A program made the translations under genes and the position numbers. From an uncultured Bacteroidales bacterium (GTDB lineage: Bacteria; Bacteroidota; Bacteroidia; Bacteroidales; P3), in contig CAMVMF010000025.1 in assembly GCA_947168515.1 (NCBI GenBank), positions 1 to 43,496 on the forward strand: DNA of 43,496 bases. The letters are read 5' to 3'. Position 1 is the stretch's first letter, and each line of letters opens with the position of its first letter. A model generated the notes under the pieces. The model was not told the origin of the DNA, ran no database searches, and saw only the letters and a list, made by a program, of their open reading frames with translations. Positions 33,355 to 40,944 of the stretch are shown here, in pieces.

Positions 33355-34458
33355 ATGAACAAAGCTCATAATTTTAATGCAGGACCTTGCCCCCTGCCTA
33401 AAGAGGCTGTCGAATCCACCATCGCAGCTATCCGTAACTTCGACAACACTGGTGTCGGCCTTATGGAAATCTCTCACCGTACTCCTGGTTGGGAGCGCGT
33501 TATGGCTGAGACCCGCCAACTCTGGCGCGATCTTATGAACATCCCTGAGGATTACGAGATTCTCTTCCTCGGCGGCGGTGCCAGCACCCTGTTCCTCGAT
33601 ATCCCTGCCAACTTCCTCAACAAGAAGGCCGCCTACCTCCAGACCGGTGTCTGGGCCAAGAAGGCCGTGAAGGAAGCCAAACTGTTCGGACCCGTTGAGG
33701 TTGTTGCCTCCAGCGAGGACAAGACCTACAGCTACATCCCCAAGAACTACACCATCCCCACTGATGCCGACTACTTCCACATCACTACCAACAACACCAT
33801 CTATGGTACCGAGATCAAGTACGACATAGACAGCCCCGTGAAGCTGATTGCCGACATGAGCTCCGATATCATGAGCCGTCCCGTCGACGTGACCAAGTAT
33901 GCTTGCATCTATGGCGGTGCCCAGAAGAACGTGGGTCCTGCCGGTGTCACCTTCGTCATCGTCCGTAAGGACCTCCTCGGCCAGATTACCGACCGTCAGT
34001 ACATGAACCCCCTGCCCACCATGGTGGACTTCCGCACCCATGCCGCTGCCGAGGCCAAGAACATCTCCATGTTCAACACTCCTCCCGTGCTCCCCATTTT
34101 CGTCATGCACGAGACCCTGAAGTGGGTGAAGTACACCGTCGGCGGTCTGGATATGATGAACGCCTACAACACCAAGAAATCCAACATGCTCTATGAGGAA
34201 ATCGACCGCAACAGCCTCTTCCGCGGCACCGCCGAGAAGGAAGACCGTTCCATCATGAACCACTGCTTCGTCATGGCTGAGGGTCGCGAGAACCTCCAGG
34301 ACGAGTTCATGGCCTTCGCCAAGGAGCGTCAGATGGTCGGCATCAAGGGCCACCGCAGCGTTGGTGGTTTCCGCGCCTCCCTCTACAACGCCGTCACCAT
34401 CGAGGACGTCGAGGCTCTCATCCAGTGCATGCAGGACTTCGAGAAACTCCACAAGTAA
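33355..34458 (+). CDS. serC: Phosphoserine aminotransferase SerC
   Basis: The 367-aa enzyme begins with the family N-terminus [11 protein letters not shown] and has [23 protein letters not shown], the PLP lysine K191 in [13 protein letters not shown] and [13 protein letters not shown] near the C-terminus. It converts 3-phosphohydroxypyruvate and glutamate to phosphoserine, and also acts in pyridoxal phosphate synthesis. Length matches the usual 360 aa. It forms an operon with serA. Confidence 0.96.
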   Translation: MNKAHNFNAGPCPLPKEAVESTIAAIRNFDNTGVGLMEISHRTPGWERVMAETRQLWRDLMNIPEDYEILFLGGGASTLFLDIPANFLNKKAAYLQTGVWAKKAVKEAKLFGPVEVVASSEDKTYSYIPKNYTIPTDADYFHITTNNTIYGTEIKYDIDSPVKLIADMSSDIMSRPVDVTKYACIYGGAQKNVGPAGVTFVIVRKDLLGQITDRQYMNPLPTMVDFRTHAAAEAKNISMFNTPPVLPIFVMHETLKWVKYTVGGLDMMNAYNTKKSNMLYEEIDRNSLFRGTAEKEDRSIMNHCFVMAEGRENLQDEFMAFAKERQMVGIKGHRSVGGFRASLYNAVTIEDVEALIQCMQDFEKLHK

Positions 34459-34475
34459 GAATTAATTAACAACCC

Positions 34476-34520
34476 AAGACTCTCTAGGCTCCCGGGCTCT
34501 TCCGGTACCTAGAGGGTCTT
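34476..34520 (+). promoter_or_regulatory. Hairpin between serC and serA
   Basis: AAGACTCTCTAGG (34476-34488) pairs with CCTAGAGGGTCTT (34508-34520), with one T-G pair and a 19-nt loop. There is no T-run, so it may be an RNA processing or stability element that sets the serC/serA ratio, or an attenuator. Confidence 0.5.
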
Positions 34521-34544
34521 CTATAAAAACAGAAAAAGACTATA

Positions 34545-35465
34545 ATGAAAGTTTTAGTTGCTACTGAAAAGCCTTTCGCAAAAGTTGCCGTCGACGGCAT
34601 CCGCGAAGTTGTTGAGAAGAACGGCCACACCCTGGCTCTCCTCGAAAAATATACCTCTGTCGACCAGTTCTACGCTGCCGTTGCCGATGCTGATGCCCTC
34701 ATCGTCCGCTCCGACAAGGTCACCAAGGAAGTGATTGACCACGCCAAGAACCTCAAGATTGTCGTCCGCGCTGGCGCCGGCTTCGACAACCTCGACCTCG
34801 CCGCCTGCACCGCTCGCGGCATCATCGCCATGAACACCCCCGGCCAGAACAGCAATGCTGTTGCCGAGTTGGTCATGGGTCTGCTCGTCTTCACCGTCCG
34901 TAATTTCTACAACGGCAAGTCCGGCTCCGAGCTCAAGGGCAAGAAACTGGGTATCCTCGCCTTCGGTAATGTGGGACGCAACGTGGCCCGTATCGCCAAC
35001 GGCTTCGGCATGGAAGTCTATGCTTACGATGCATTCCTCACCGCCGACCAGATCAACCAGTCCGGCCTGGCCAAGGCTGTCGCCAATCAGGATGCTCTCT
35101 TCGAGACCTGCGACATCGTCTCCCTCCACATCCCCGCTACCGCCGAGACCAAGCAGAGCATCAACTACGCCCTGGTCAACAAGATGCACAAGGGTGGCAT
35201 CCTGATCAACACCGCCCGTAAGGAAGTCATCAACGAACCCGAACTGCTCAAGCTGATGGCCGATCGTACCGACATCAAGTACATCACCGACATCATGCCC
35301 GATGCCGATGCCGAGTTCAAGGCTTTCGAAGGCCGCTACTTCGCCACACCCAAAAAGATGGGTGCCCAGACCGAAGAGGCCAACATCAACGCCGGTATCG
35401 CTGCTGCCAACCAGATCAGCGACTACTTCGCCACTGGCAACACTCGTTTCCAGGTGAACAAATAA
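34545..35465 (+). CDS. serA: D-3-phosphoglycerate dehydrogenase SerA, short form
   Basis: The 306-aa enzyme lacks the C-terminal ACT regulatory domain of longer SerA proteins. It has the NAD-binding motif ILAFGNVGRNVARIA, RAGAGFDNLDL, NTPGQNSNAVAEL and the Arg in INTARKEVIN. The canonical catalytic Glu (DVFExEP) and His (TPHxGAxT) are not apparent: the segments read DIMPDADAEF and TPKKMGAQTEEAN, with Lys in place of His. The pattern appears to be a feature of the Bacteroidetes branch rather than damage, since the rest of the protein is intact. It oxidises 3-phosphoglycerate, the first step of serine synthesis. Confidence 0.93.
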   Translation: MKVLVATEKPFAKVAVDGIREVVEKNGHTLALLEKYTSVDQFYAAVADADALIVRSDKVTKEVIDHAKNLKIVVRAGAGFDNLDLAACTARGIIAMNTPGQNSNAVAELVMGLLVFTVRNFYNGKSGSELKGKKLGILAFGNVGRNVARIANGFGMEVYAYDAFLTADQINQSGLAKAVANQDALFETCDIVSLHIPATAETKQSINYALVNKMHKGGILINTARKEVINEPELLKLMADRTDIKYITDIMPDADAEFKAFEGRYFATPKKMGAQTEEANINAGIAAANQISDYFATGNTRFQVNK

Positions 35466-35485
35466 TATTGAATATATTCAATAAT

Positions 35486-35515
35486 AAAAGGGGAGACGCA
35501 AGCCTCCCCTTTTTA
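35486..35515 (+). terminator. Rho-independent terminator after serA
   Basis: AAAAGGGGAG pairs with CTCCCCTTTT around an 8-base loop (ACGCAAGC or similar), followed by TTTTAC. It separates serA from the ATP-grasp-like gene. Confidence 0.88.
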
Positions 35516-35526
35516 CTTTCCTAGCC

Positions 35527-36414
35527 ATGATTTGCATTTTCAACCCCGAGCACGACCTCTGCCTGGCCAACGGCAATCCCCATTATATGCCGCCCGCCTC
35601 GGCCCTCCGTTTTGCACGGCAGAGTGCGGTGTTGATGCAAATACTTTACCCCGAAGCCGAGGCCTGCATCCCTGCGGCGGAGGTGGGCTCATTGGCTGAC
35701 GGCCAATGGGCACGGATTGTCCCGTGGGGCTGGAATAGTGTCTTGAAGGGGCAACTCCAAGCCAGCGGCGTGCCCGCAGTCTGGCTACCCTCTGACGACG
35801 ACCTTTGCCGTTGGCGTAACCTGCAACACCGCTCCACATGGCTTACGTTGCAGCCCGACAGCCGTACCGTCACTTCGGCTTCCGAGGTGGAAAGCCTTCT
35901 CGGCGTTCACTCCCAGCTGGTGCTCAAAGCCCCTTGGTCGGGTTCCGGACGAGGAATCCGTTGGGTGACCGACGGCTTGAACAAACTTGATGTCAGCTGG
36001 CTGGAGAAAGTGGTGCGGCAACAAGGTTGTGCCATTGCCGAGCCCCGCCGACAAGTGGCTGAGGAGTTTGCCCTCGAATACATGGTTTTCACAGACAGGC
36101 TGGAGTTCAGGGGATTCTCACTTTTTACCTCATTCAATGGCGTATACCAGGGCAACCTGCTCCTGCCCGATGAGGCCATCCGTAGCCGTGTCCACTTCAC
36201 CTCCTCAGAGCAGCAAGAACTGGAGGTATGGCTGCAATCCCACCTCGTCGGCCACTACCACGGCCCCCTTGGCGTTGATTATCTCCACACCACAGACGGC
36301 CACAACCACCTCAGCGAACTCAACCTCCGCCACACCATGGGGATGCTCGCCCACGCCTACCTCGCCCAGCATCCTGAGTCGCAAGGCACCCTTTTCCAAC
36401 CCACAAAGAAATAA
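35527..36414 (+). CDS. Uncharacterised ATP-grasp-like protein
   Basis: The 295-aa protein begins ICIFNPEHDLCLANGNPHYMPPASALRFARQ, a pattern I associate with an uncharacterised Bacteroidetes family. ATP-grasp features are visible: a nucleotide-binding loop QLVLKAPWSGSGRGIRWV (about residues 140-157), CAIAEPRRQVAEEFALEYMVF, and the metal-binding ending GPLGVDYLHTTDGHNHLSELNLRHTMG (about 258-284). No signal peptide or membrane helix is present. ATP-grasp enzymes ligate a carboxylate to an amine or thiol; the substrate here is unknown. It starts 12 bp after the serA terminator and may depend on read-through or a promoter within the gap. Confidence 0.75.
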   Translation: MICIFNPEHDLCLANGNPHYMPPASALRFARQSAVLMQILYPEAEACIPAAEVGSLADGQWARIVPWGWNSVLKGQLQASGVPAVWLPSDDDLCRWRNLQHRSTWLTLQPDSRTVTSASEVESLLGVHSQLVLKAPWSGSGRGIRWVTDGLNKLDVSWLEKVVRQQGCAIAEPRRQVAEEFALEYMVFTDRLEFRGFSLFTSFNGVYQGNLLLPDEAIRSRVHFTSSEQQELEVWLQSHLVGHYHGPLGVDYLHTTDGHNHLSELNLRHTMGMLAHAYLAQHPESQGTLFQPTKK

Positions 36415-36529
36415 TATTCTCACCTTGTCAATCGGGTGAGCAACCTTTCCTCATCGTTTTTTCATCTTCTTTGAGAACTGATACCCGAACCGATGTACTT
36501 GACATTGTCTCATACTCCATCACTTTAGA

Positions 36530-36721
36530 TTACACGTCAAGCTGTAGCCCGATAGTGTCAAGAATATCCAGCAAAGTGGTTATCTGTGGGTTCCCTTTAC
36601 CGCGTTCAATGGCCACAAGCGTGTTGACGGCAACCCCCGAAAGCTCCGAAACGGTGCGCTGGTTCACCCCCAGCACCGCCCGCCGCTCCCTGATAATCTG
36701 TCCAATTTCCTTCAAGTCCAT
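36530..36721 (-). CDS. XRE-family (y4mF-like) HTH regulator
   Basis: From ATG 36721 the product is 63 aa, essentially one HTH_3 domain: GQIIRERRAVLGVNQRTVSELSGVAVNTLVAIERGKGNPQITTLLDILDTIGLQLDV. It resembles the y4mF/HipB type that normally pairs with a HipA-like kinase or other toxin, but no such gene is adjacent. A -7 box TACGTTTG at 36749-36756 supports this start over ATG 36778. It might regulate itself or the neighbouring exonuclease cluster. Confidence 0.8.
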   Translation of the reverse strand: MDLKEIGQIIRERRAVLGVNQRTVSELSGVAVNTLVAIERGKGNPQITTLLDILDTIGLQLDV

Positions 36722-36748
36722 AATACCAATATATTGTGATTTCCGCTG

Positions 36749-36756
36749 CAAACGTA
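36749..36756 (-). promoter_or_regulatory. Predicted -7 box for the XRE regulator
   Basis: The minus strand reads TACGTTTG, matching TAnnTTTG, 27 bp before ATG 36721. Confidence 0.55.
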
Positions 36757-36854
36757 CAACTATTTTTTCATTCAGCAAAATAAAATCGCAACATATTGAT
36801 ATTTTTCCATCAGAATACTCCTAGAATAACATCGAATTATACTAAACCACACTA

Positions 36855-36884
36855 ATCATTCGTGTCATTCGTGCAATTCGTGTT
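36855..36884. repeat. Short ATTCGTG repeat cluster
   Basis: Repeated ATTCGTG units (ATTCGTGTCATTCGTGCAAT then TCGTGTTC) occur after the exonuclease gene. A similar string, ATTCGTGCAATCCGTGTTCA, is at about 45-65. Comparable strings are common between genes in this phylum; function unknown. Confidence 0.4.
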
Positions 36885-36890
36885 CTTTTA

Positions 36891-37499
36891 TTAAATCAAC
36901 CCCCTCTTCCGCATCTCAAAGAAGCACTTCATCGTGGCAGTGATGTCCGCCATAGCATCATGCGCGTCCTCAAAGTCGCAGCCGAACAACTTATGGTATA
37001 GCTCTTGCAACTTAGGCCACTTATAACCATAGTAGCCCGGTATCTTGCAGTAATCCGTACCAGCCTGCATAGTGCAGAGGCTCTTCGCTATGCTTATCGT
37101 GTCAGGAATACCCAGCCTATACAGCTCAGCACCAACCACCTTTTGGTCGAAAGAGATATTATGTCCCACGATACACTTCGTCTGTTCTGCATCTTTTAGG
37201 AAAGCATCTATCACTTCTCTGAGCGGTTTGCCCTCACGTTGCGCCCTCTCTGTAGTGATGCCATGCACTCGTGCCGCATCAGCAGGAATGACAAACCCCT
37301 CCGGCTTCACAATCTCATTGCCCTGCGACAGTACATTTCCCTCCTCGTCAGTCACAATCCACCCCAACTGCACCAACCTTGGCCAATTTCTCGTATTGCT
37401 TGCTGGAGCATTATAATCCCTCGGCACCCCCGTCGTCTCCGTGTCGATGAAGATAAAGTAGGGTTTTCCATAAATTTCAAAATCAACTAATCCATGCAT
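36891..37499 (-). CDS. DnaQ-like DEDDh 3'-5' exonuclease
   Basis: The 202-aa protein has the exonuclease motifs: ExoI FIFIDTETTG (D19, E21), ExoII CIVGHNISFDQKVV and ExoIII AHDAMADITAT with the catalytic His and Asp. It has no polymerase or GIY-YIG domain, so it is a free-standing nuclease of the DnaQ/RNase T type, acting on DNA or RNA 3' ends. Base composition is more AT-rich than that of most neighbours, consistent with acquisition. It follows the 93-aa gene by 41 bp and may be the last member of the ATPase-nuclease series. Confidence 0.88.
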   Translation of the reverse strand: MHGLVDFEIYGKPYFIFIDTETTGVPRDYNAPASNTRNWPRLVQLGWIVTDEEGNVLSQGNEIVKPEGFVIPADAARVHGITTERAQREGKPLREVIDAFLKDAEQTKCIVGHNISFDQKVVGAELYRLGIPDTISIAKSLCTMQAGTDYCKIPGYYGYKWPKLQELYHKLFGCDFEDAHDAMADITATMKCFFEMRKRGLI

Positions 37500-37540
37500 A
37501 TTATTAATCTGATTTAGTAATACATATTATCCCAATGGAC

Positions 37541-37822
37541 TTATTCAGCTTGGATTACTAATGCTTTTATTCGGTTTCCTCTTCGGGAGAAAACGCGCGA
37601 TTCTTCCACAGTCAATCGATAGTCGCAATCAAGCTCTTCCACATTATATATTATTCGTCCGAATAACCCCTCATCTTTCGTGCTGACAAACAGCAGGTCT
37701 TGCTCCCCCTTCCGGACTTCGAGGTTGAAATAGGTGCCGGGTTTGGCGATGCCTTTCTCCTCATCGAAGAGGTAGACGCGGCATTCTACCTCGGTTTTGA
37801 TATGTAGTACTGATGTTCCCAT
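37541..37822 (-). CDS. Conserved small protein of unknown function, 93 aa
   Basis: The protein (MGTSVLHIKTEVECRVYLFD, EEKGIAKPGTYFNLEVRKGEQDLLFVST and so on) has the look of a small beta-rich domain and resembles the N-terminal module found on several larger Bacteroidetes proteins with WG, Sel1 or TPR repeats. Here it stands alone. No motif reveals a function. It lies 11 bp after the DUF1016 gene and is likely cotranscribed. Confidence 0.6.
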   Translation of the reverse strand: MGTSVLHIKTEVECRVYLFDEEKGIAKPGTYFNLEVRKGEQDLLFVSTKDEGLFGRIIYNVEELDCDYRLTVEESRVFSRRGNRIKALVIQAE

Positions 37823-37833
37823 TTTCTTACAAT

Positions 37834-38868
37834 TTATTCATTTTCTACTTTTGTTTCATTCGCTCTTGCCAGACGTTTCACCTCTTCCACTTCGGCTTGT
37901 AGCTGCTCGGTGGTAGGAAGATAGAGTTGGTATTGACTAGCAAGTATGGTGTTGTTGTCCTCTGGCAATGCCATGCGCACCATTGTATCATTCTTGCGGG
38001 TGCAGAGAAGGATGCCTATGGTAGGATTCTCTCCAGCAACGCGCTCGGTACGGTCATAGTAGTTCACATACATCTGCAACTGGTCAAGGTCTTGGTGTGT
38101 GAGTTCCCCTGTCTTCAACTCCACCACGACAAAGCATCGTAATAGGCGATTGTAGAATACCAAATCGATGAAAAACTCATCGTCTTCCAGCAGGATTCGT
38201 TTCTGTCTTGCCACAAAAGAGAACCCCTTCCCCATTTCGAGCATAAACTCAGCAATATGGGATATGATAGCCTGTTCCAAATCACGTTCATAATAAGATG
38301 CTTGTGGTTTAAGTCCGAGAAACTCCAACACCATGGGGTCTTTAACAATCTCTGTTGAGGATTCGGGGATACGCTCCTTGCGAGCCACGGCCAGCACAGA
38401 TTCTTTGTCGTTGCTCATCAGTAGTCGTTCGTACAATAGGGAGTCTATCTGCCGTTTCAGTTCACGTCCAGTCCATGCGTTATTTACCGCTTCTAACTCA
38501 TAGTACTCACGTTTGTCGGGGTCGGATATTTGCATAAGTAGCCGATACTGAGCCCAATTCAATTGCGACCGCACTGCGGACGCAATTGGATATTCTCTAT
38601 AAAACTGACGCGCACGCTCCAACTGACGATGACCAAATCCGCTGCCATATTCTGGTTCCAAACGCAGGGCAAGGTTCTTGATAAGGTATGAGCCATAGTC
38701 CGCGCGTTCCTTCCCTTGTTGCTCCTCCTCAAAGATGCGCTTGCCTAATTGCCAATACATCTGCACACGACAGAAATCCACACTGCGAACGGCTGTAGTG
38801 CGGGCATTGTTAATAATAGTGCGTATGTCAGACACAAATGTCTCTTGCATGGTTGTAAGTGTATTCAT
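37834..38868 (-). CDS. PDDEXK nuclease domain protein (DUF1016/YhcG family)
   Basis: The 344-aa protein has an N-terminal helical DUF1016 domain (about residues 10-170: ARTTAVRSVDFCRVQMYWQLGKRIFEEEQQG, then SYLIKNLALRLEPEYGSGFGHRQLERARQFY) and a C-terminal PD-(D/E)XK nuclease fold (about 180-320: EDDEFFIDLVFYNRLLRCFVVVELKTGELTHQDLDQLQMY, with the catalytic Asp and E-x-K). The family is widespread and often found near mobile or defence genes; its substrate is not well defined. It starts 27 bp after the AAA/DUF4143 gene. Confidence 0.9.
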   Translation of the reverse strand: MNTLTTMQETFVSDIRTIINNARTTAVRSVDFCRVQMYWQLGKRIFEEEQQGKERADYGSYLIKNLALRLEPEYGSGFGHRQLERARQFYREYPIASAVRSQLNWAQYRLLMQISDPDKREYYELEAVNNAWTGRELKRQIDSLLYERLLMSNDKESVLAVARKERIPESSTEIVKDPMVLEFLGLKPQASYYERDLEQAIISHIAEFMLEMGKGFSFVARQKRILLEDDEFFIDLVFYNRLLRCFVVVELKTGELTHQDLDQLQMYVNYYDRTERVAGENPTIGILLCTRKNDTMVRMALPEDNNTILASQYQLYLPTTEQLQAEVEEVKRLARANETKVENE

Positions 38869-38895
38869 AAGAGTAGGTATGATGTTCCCATGGTG

Positions 38896-40197
38896 TTATT
38901 GGTTATTGTCTTTGATTAGTTTTTCTACATTGTAGAGTGGCACGTTCTCCATCCAGTCTTGGTCTTTGTAGGGCAATGTGGAGAATCGCACGCCTTTGAG
39001 GTCGGGGTTTTTCTCTATGAAGGTGCGGAGCGACTTGGAATGGACATTTACCTCGGCCTTTACCTCGATAGGCAGTATACGCTGTTCTGCCTGCACGATG
39101 AAGTCGACCTCCATCTGCGAATCGTTGGTTGAGAAATAATGAATTGGGAGAGCAGAAGGCACTATTTGCGACAGCACATATTGCTCCGAAAAGGCTCCTT
39201 TGTATTCTGAAAAGGCGTTGTCGCCCAACAACACATCCTTTGCTGGTGCGTCCATCTGTGCACCAAGCAACCCCACGTCGTTCATATACAGCTTGAATAC
39301 CGAAGGCTCCTCATAGAAACGCAACGGCATCTTGGGTGCGCTGACGCGTGTTACTTTATAAATCAGACCAGCATCTAACAGCCACTGAATGGCAAGCAGG
39401 TAGTCGCTGGCGCGACTTCCCGGTTTCACATCTGAATATTTGAACTTCTTGTTCTCTTTTGCCAGCTGCTGCGGGATGGCATCCCACACCATGGCGATAC
39501 GCTCCGCCTCATTCCGCAACACATGCTTGGAGAAGTCTTTGCGGTAGTCTGCCAGTATCTGTTTCTGAATCTTGCGTACCTCGTGGGGATTGCCCTCTTC
39601 TGCAAAGGACTTCACCGCTGCCGGCATTCCTCCCACATAATAGTATTGTCTCAGCAGCTCGATGAAGAAATCGTTGAGTGCGCTAGCGGAAGTAAAATCA
39701 CAGTTCTGCAGCATCTCGGCTGCTTGAGTCTTCCCCATGGCCATCACGAACTCGGTGAACGTCATGGGATAGAGATTCATCATATCCACCTTCCCCACAG
39801 GGAAGGAAACGCCCTGATGCAGCGATATGCCCAACAAGGAGCCAGCCACGATTACATGGTATTCTGGAGCATTCTCACAGAAATATTTCAATGCCGTCAA
39901 GGCACGAGGGTACTCCTGTATCTCATCGAGGACAATCAAAGTTGAGCCCGCTGCAATGGATTCACCCGAAACAGCCGACAGGGCAGTCACCATACGACGG
40001 GTGTCAAAATCCCTGAAAACCTCCTCTATGAGCGGGGTACTCTCACAGTTGATGTACGCCATGTTGGCATATTCTCTCCTACCAAATTCCCGAATAATCC
40101 AAGTTTTTCCTACCTGACGTGCCCCATTTAAGATAAGAGGCTTTCTTTTACTCCTGTCTTTCCATTTTAATAAATCACTATATATCAGTCGTTCCAT
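38896..40197 (-). CDS. AAA ATPase with DUF4143 C-terminal domain
   Basis: The 433-aa protein has an AAA_14 domain: Walker A LNGARQVGKTWIIREFG and Walker B STLIVLDEIQEYPRAL, then IVAGSLLG. The DUF4143 domain follows (about 220-390), with PLRFYEEPSVFKLYMNDVGLLG and SALPIHYFSTNDSQMEVDFIVQ, a PD-(D/E)XK-like region with D-x-E-V-D and PIEVKAEV. Function of the family is unknown; Bacteroidetes have many copies. It heads a minus-strand series with the DUF1016 nuclease, a 93-aa protein and the DEDDh exonuclease. The promoter region has a 33-bp iterated repeat and a -7 box at 40235-40242. Confidence 0.92.
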   Translation of the reverse strand: MERLIYSDLLKWKDRSKRKPLILNGARQVGKTWIIREFGRREYANMAYINCESTPLIEEVFRDFDTRRMVTALSAVSGESIAAGSTLIVLDEIQEYPRALTALKYFCENAPEYHVIVAGSLLGISLHQGVSFPVGKVDMMNLYPMTFTEFVMAMGKTQAAEMLQNCDFTSASALNDFFIELLRQYYYVGGMPAAVKSFAEEGNPHEVRKIQKQILADYRKDFSKHVLRNEAERIAMVWDAIPQQLAKENKKFKYSDVKPGSRASDYLLAIQWLLDAGLIYKVTRVSAPKMPLRFYEEPSVFKLYMNDVGLLGAQMDAPAKDVLLGDNAFSEYKGAFSEQYVLSQIVPSALPIHYFSTNDSQMEVDFIVQAEQRILPIEVKAEVNVHSKSLRTFIEKNPDLKGVRFSTLPYKDQDWMENVPLYNVEKLIKDNNQ

Positions 40198-40207
40198 AAT
40201 ATTAATC

Positions 40208-40326
40208 TACATTTTTTCGGACGAATTCACAATGCAAAGATACATTTTTTTGGACGAATATTGGAAGAAAAAATACATTTTTTTGGATGACCAACGGTAC
40301 AAAAACTACATTTTTTTATGACGAAT
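40208..40326. promoter_or_regulatory. Four direct repeats with a 33-bp period
   Basis: Copies of TACATTTTTTYGGACGAAT begin at 40208, 40241, 40274 and 40307, exactly 33 bp apart; spacers between the conserved blocks are unrelated. The -7 box TATCTTTG (minus strand, 40235-40242) lies at the boundary of the first two, so the array covers the promoter and upstream region. It looks like a regulator binding array (iterons). Confidence 0.7.
40235..40242 (-). promoter_or_regulatory. Predicted -7 box for the AAA/DUF4143 gene
   Basis: The minus strand reads TATCTTTG, matching TAnnTTTG, 37 bp before ATG 40197, inside the iterated repeat. Confidence 0.6.
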
Positions 40327-40387
40327 GAAGTGCTGTTGTGACTTTCCCTGGAATTGGTTGACAGATTTGGGATGGTTAAACTGAATC

Positions 40388-40479
40388 GGTTTACATTGTT
40401 TCGTCCATATCCCTAATATGGTTTACACCATCACGGATTCGGTTTACACTTTTCGGTTCTTTCGCCTGTTGGGTTTACA
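40388..40479. repeat. Four helically phased GGTTTACA motifs
   Basis: GGTTTACA occurs at 40388, 40420, 40441 and 40472, spaced 32, 21 and 31 bp, close to three, two and three turns of DNA. All are in the same orientation, so a protein could bind on one face. They lie between the divergent ATPase gene and the membrane-protein unit. Confidence 0.45.
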
Positions 40480-40495
40480 ATTACACTGAATCGCT

Positions 40496-40555
40496 TGATA
40501 AACCCCACACTATAAGTGCGGGGATATTGGGAGTTTGCCTCTACGAGGCAATTTA
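40496..40555. repeat. Partial hairpin repeat of the MITE-like family
   Basis: AACCCCACACTATAAGTGCGGGG, then GGGAGTTTGCC-TCTA-CGAGGCAA, resembles the inner hairpins at 20235-20290. Terminal inverted repeats were not recognised, so it is a partial or diverged copy. Confidence 0.4.
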
Positions 40556-40739
40556 AGTCACTAATTCTTATCAAATTCAGAATGAATAACCAATTTCTCT
40601 AATTCTCAAATTCTTGATAAAAAGGGCCTACTTTAACCCAAATCGCTCATGGGGGGGCATGACTTCGCAAAGGCAGGCCTTCGCGGGAGGACTGCTTCAT
40701 TTTTACGGAACAGGAATGAGTTGATTCGCTTTTTTTGTG

Positions 40740-40747
40740 TATATTTG
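40740..40747 (+). promoter_or_regulatory. Predicted -7 box for the glycosyltransferase unit
   Basis: TATATTTG matches TAnnTTTG. The gene start at 40945 leaves a leader of about 190 nt with no obvious ORF or known riboswitch. Confidence 0.55.
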
Positions 40748-40944
40748 CATTTTGAATGGACACAACAAGTGATTGATTGTTTACAAATAAAAAGCGTATT
40801 ATTAGAGTGATACGGGTTTGAAGTTCCCATTGTTGTCGTGTCAAGTGAGGAGACTTCCCAACGAGAATGGGGTGTATATACCTGCACATGACATGAGGGC
40901 ATAAAAACAAGAAAACCACCTACAAACGAATAGAAATTGAGACT

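Noticed and set aside
40208-40340. CRISPR array
   Set aside because: The 33-bp period comes from a 19-bp direct repeat plus 14-bp spacers that are too short, there are only four copies, and no cas gene is nearby.
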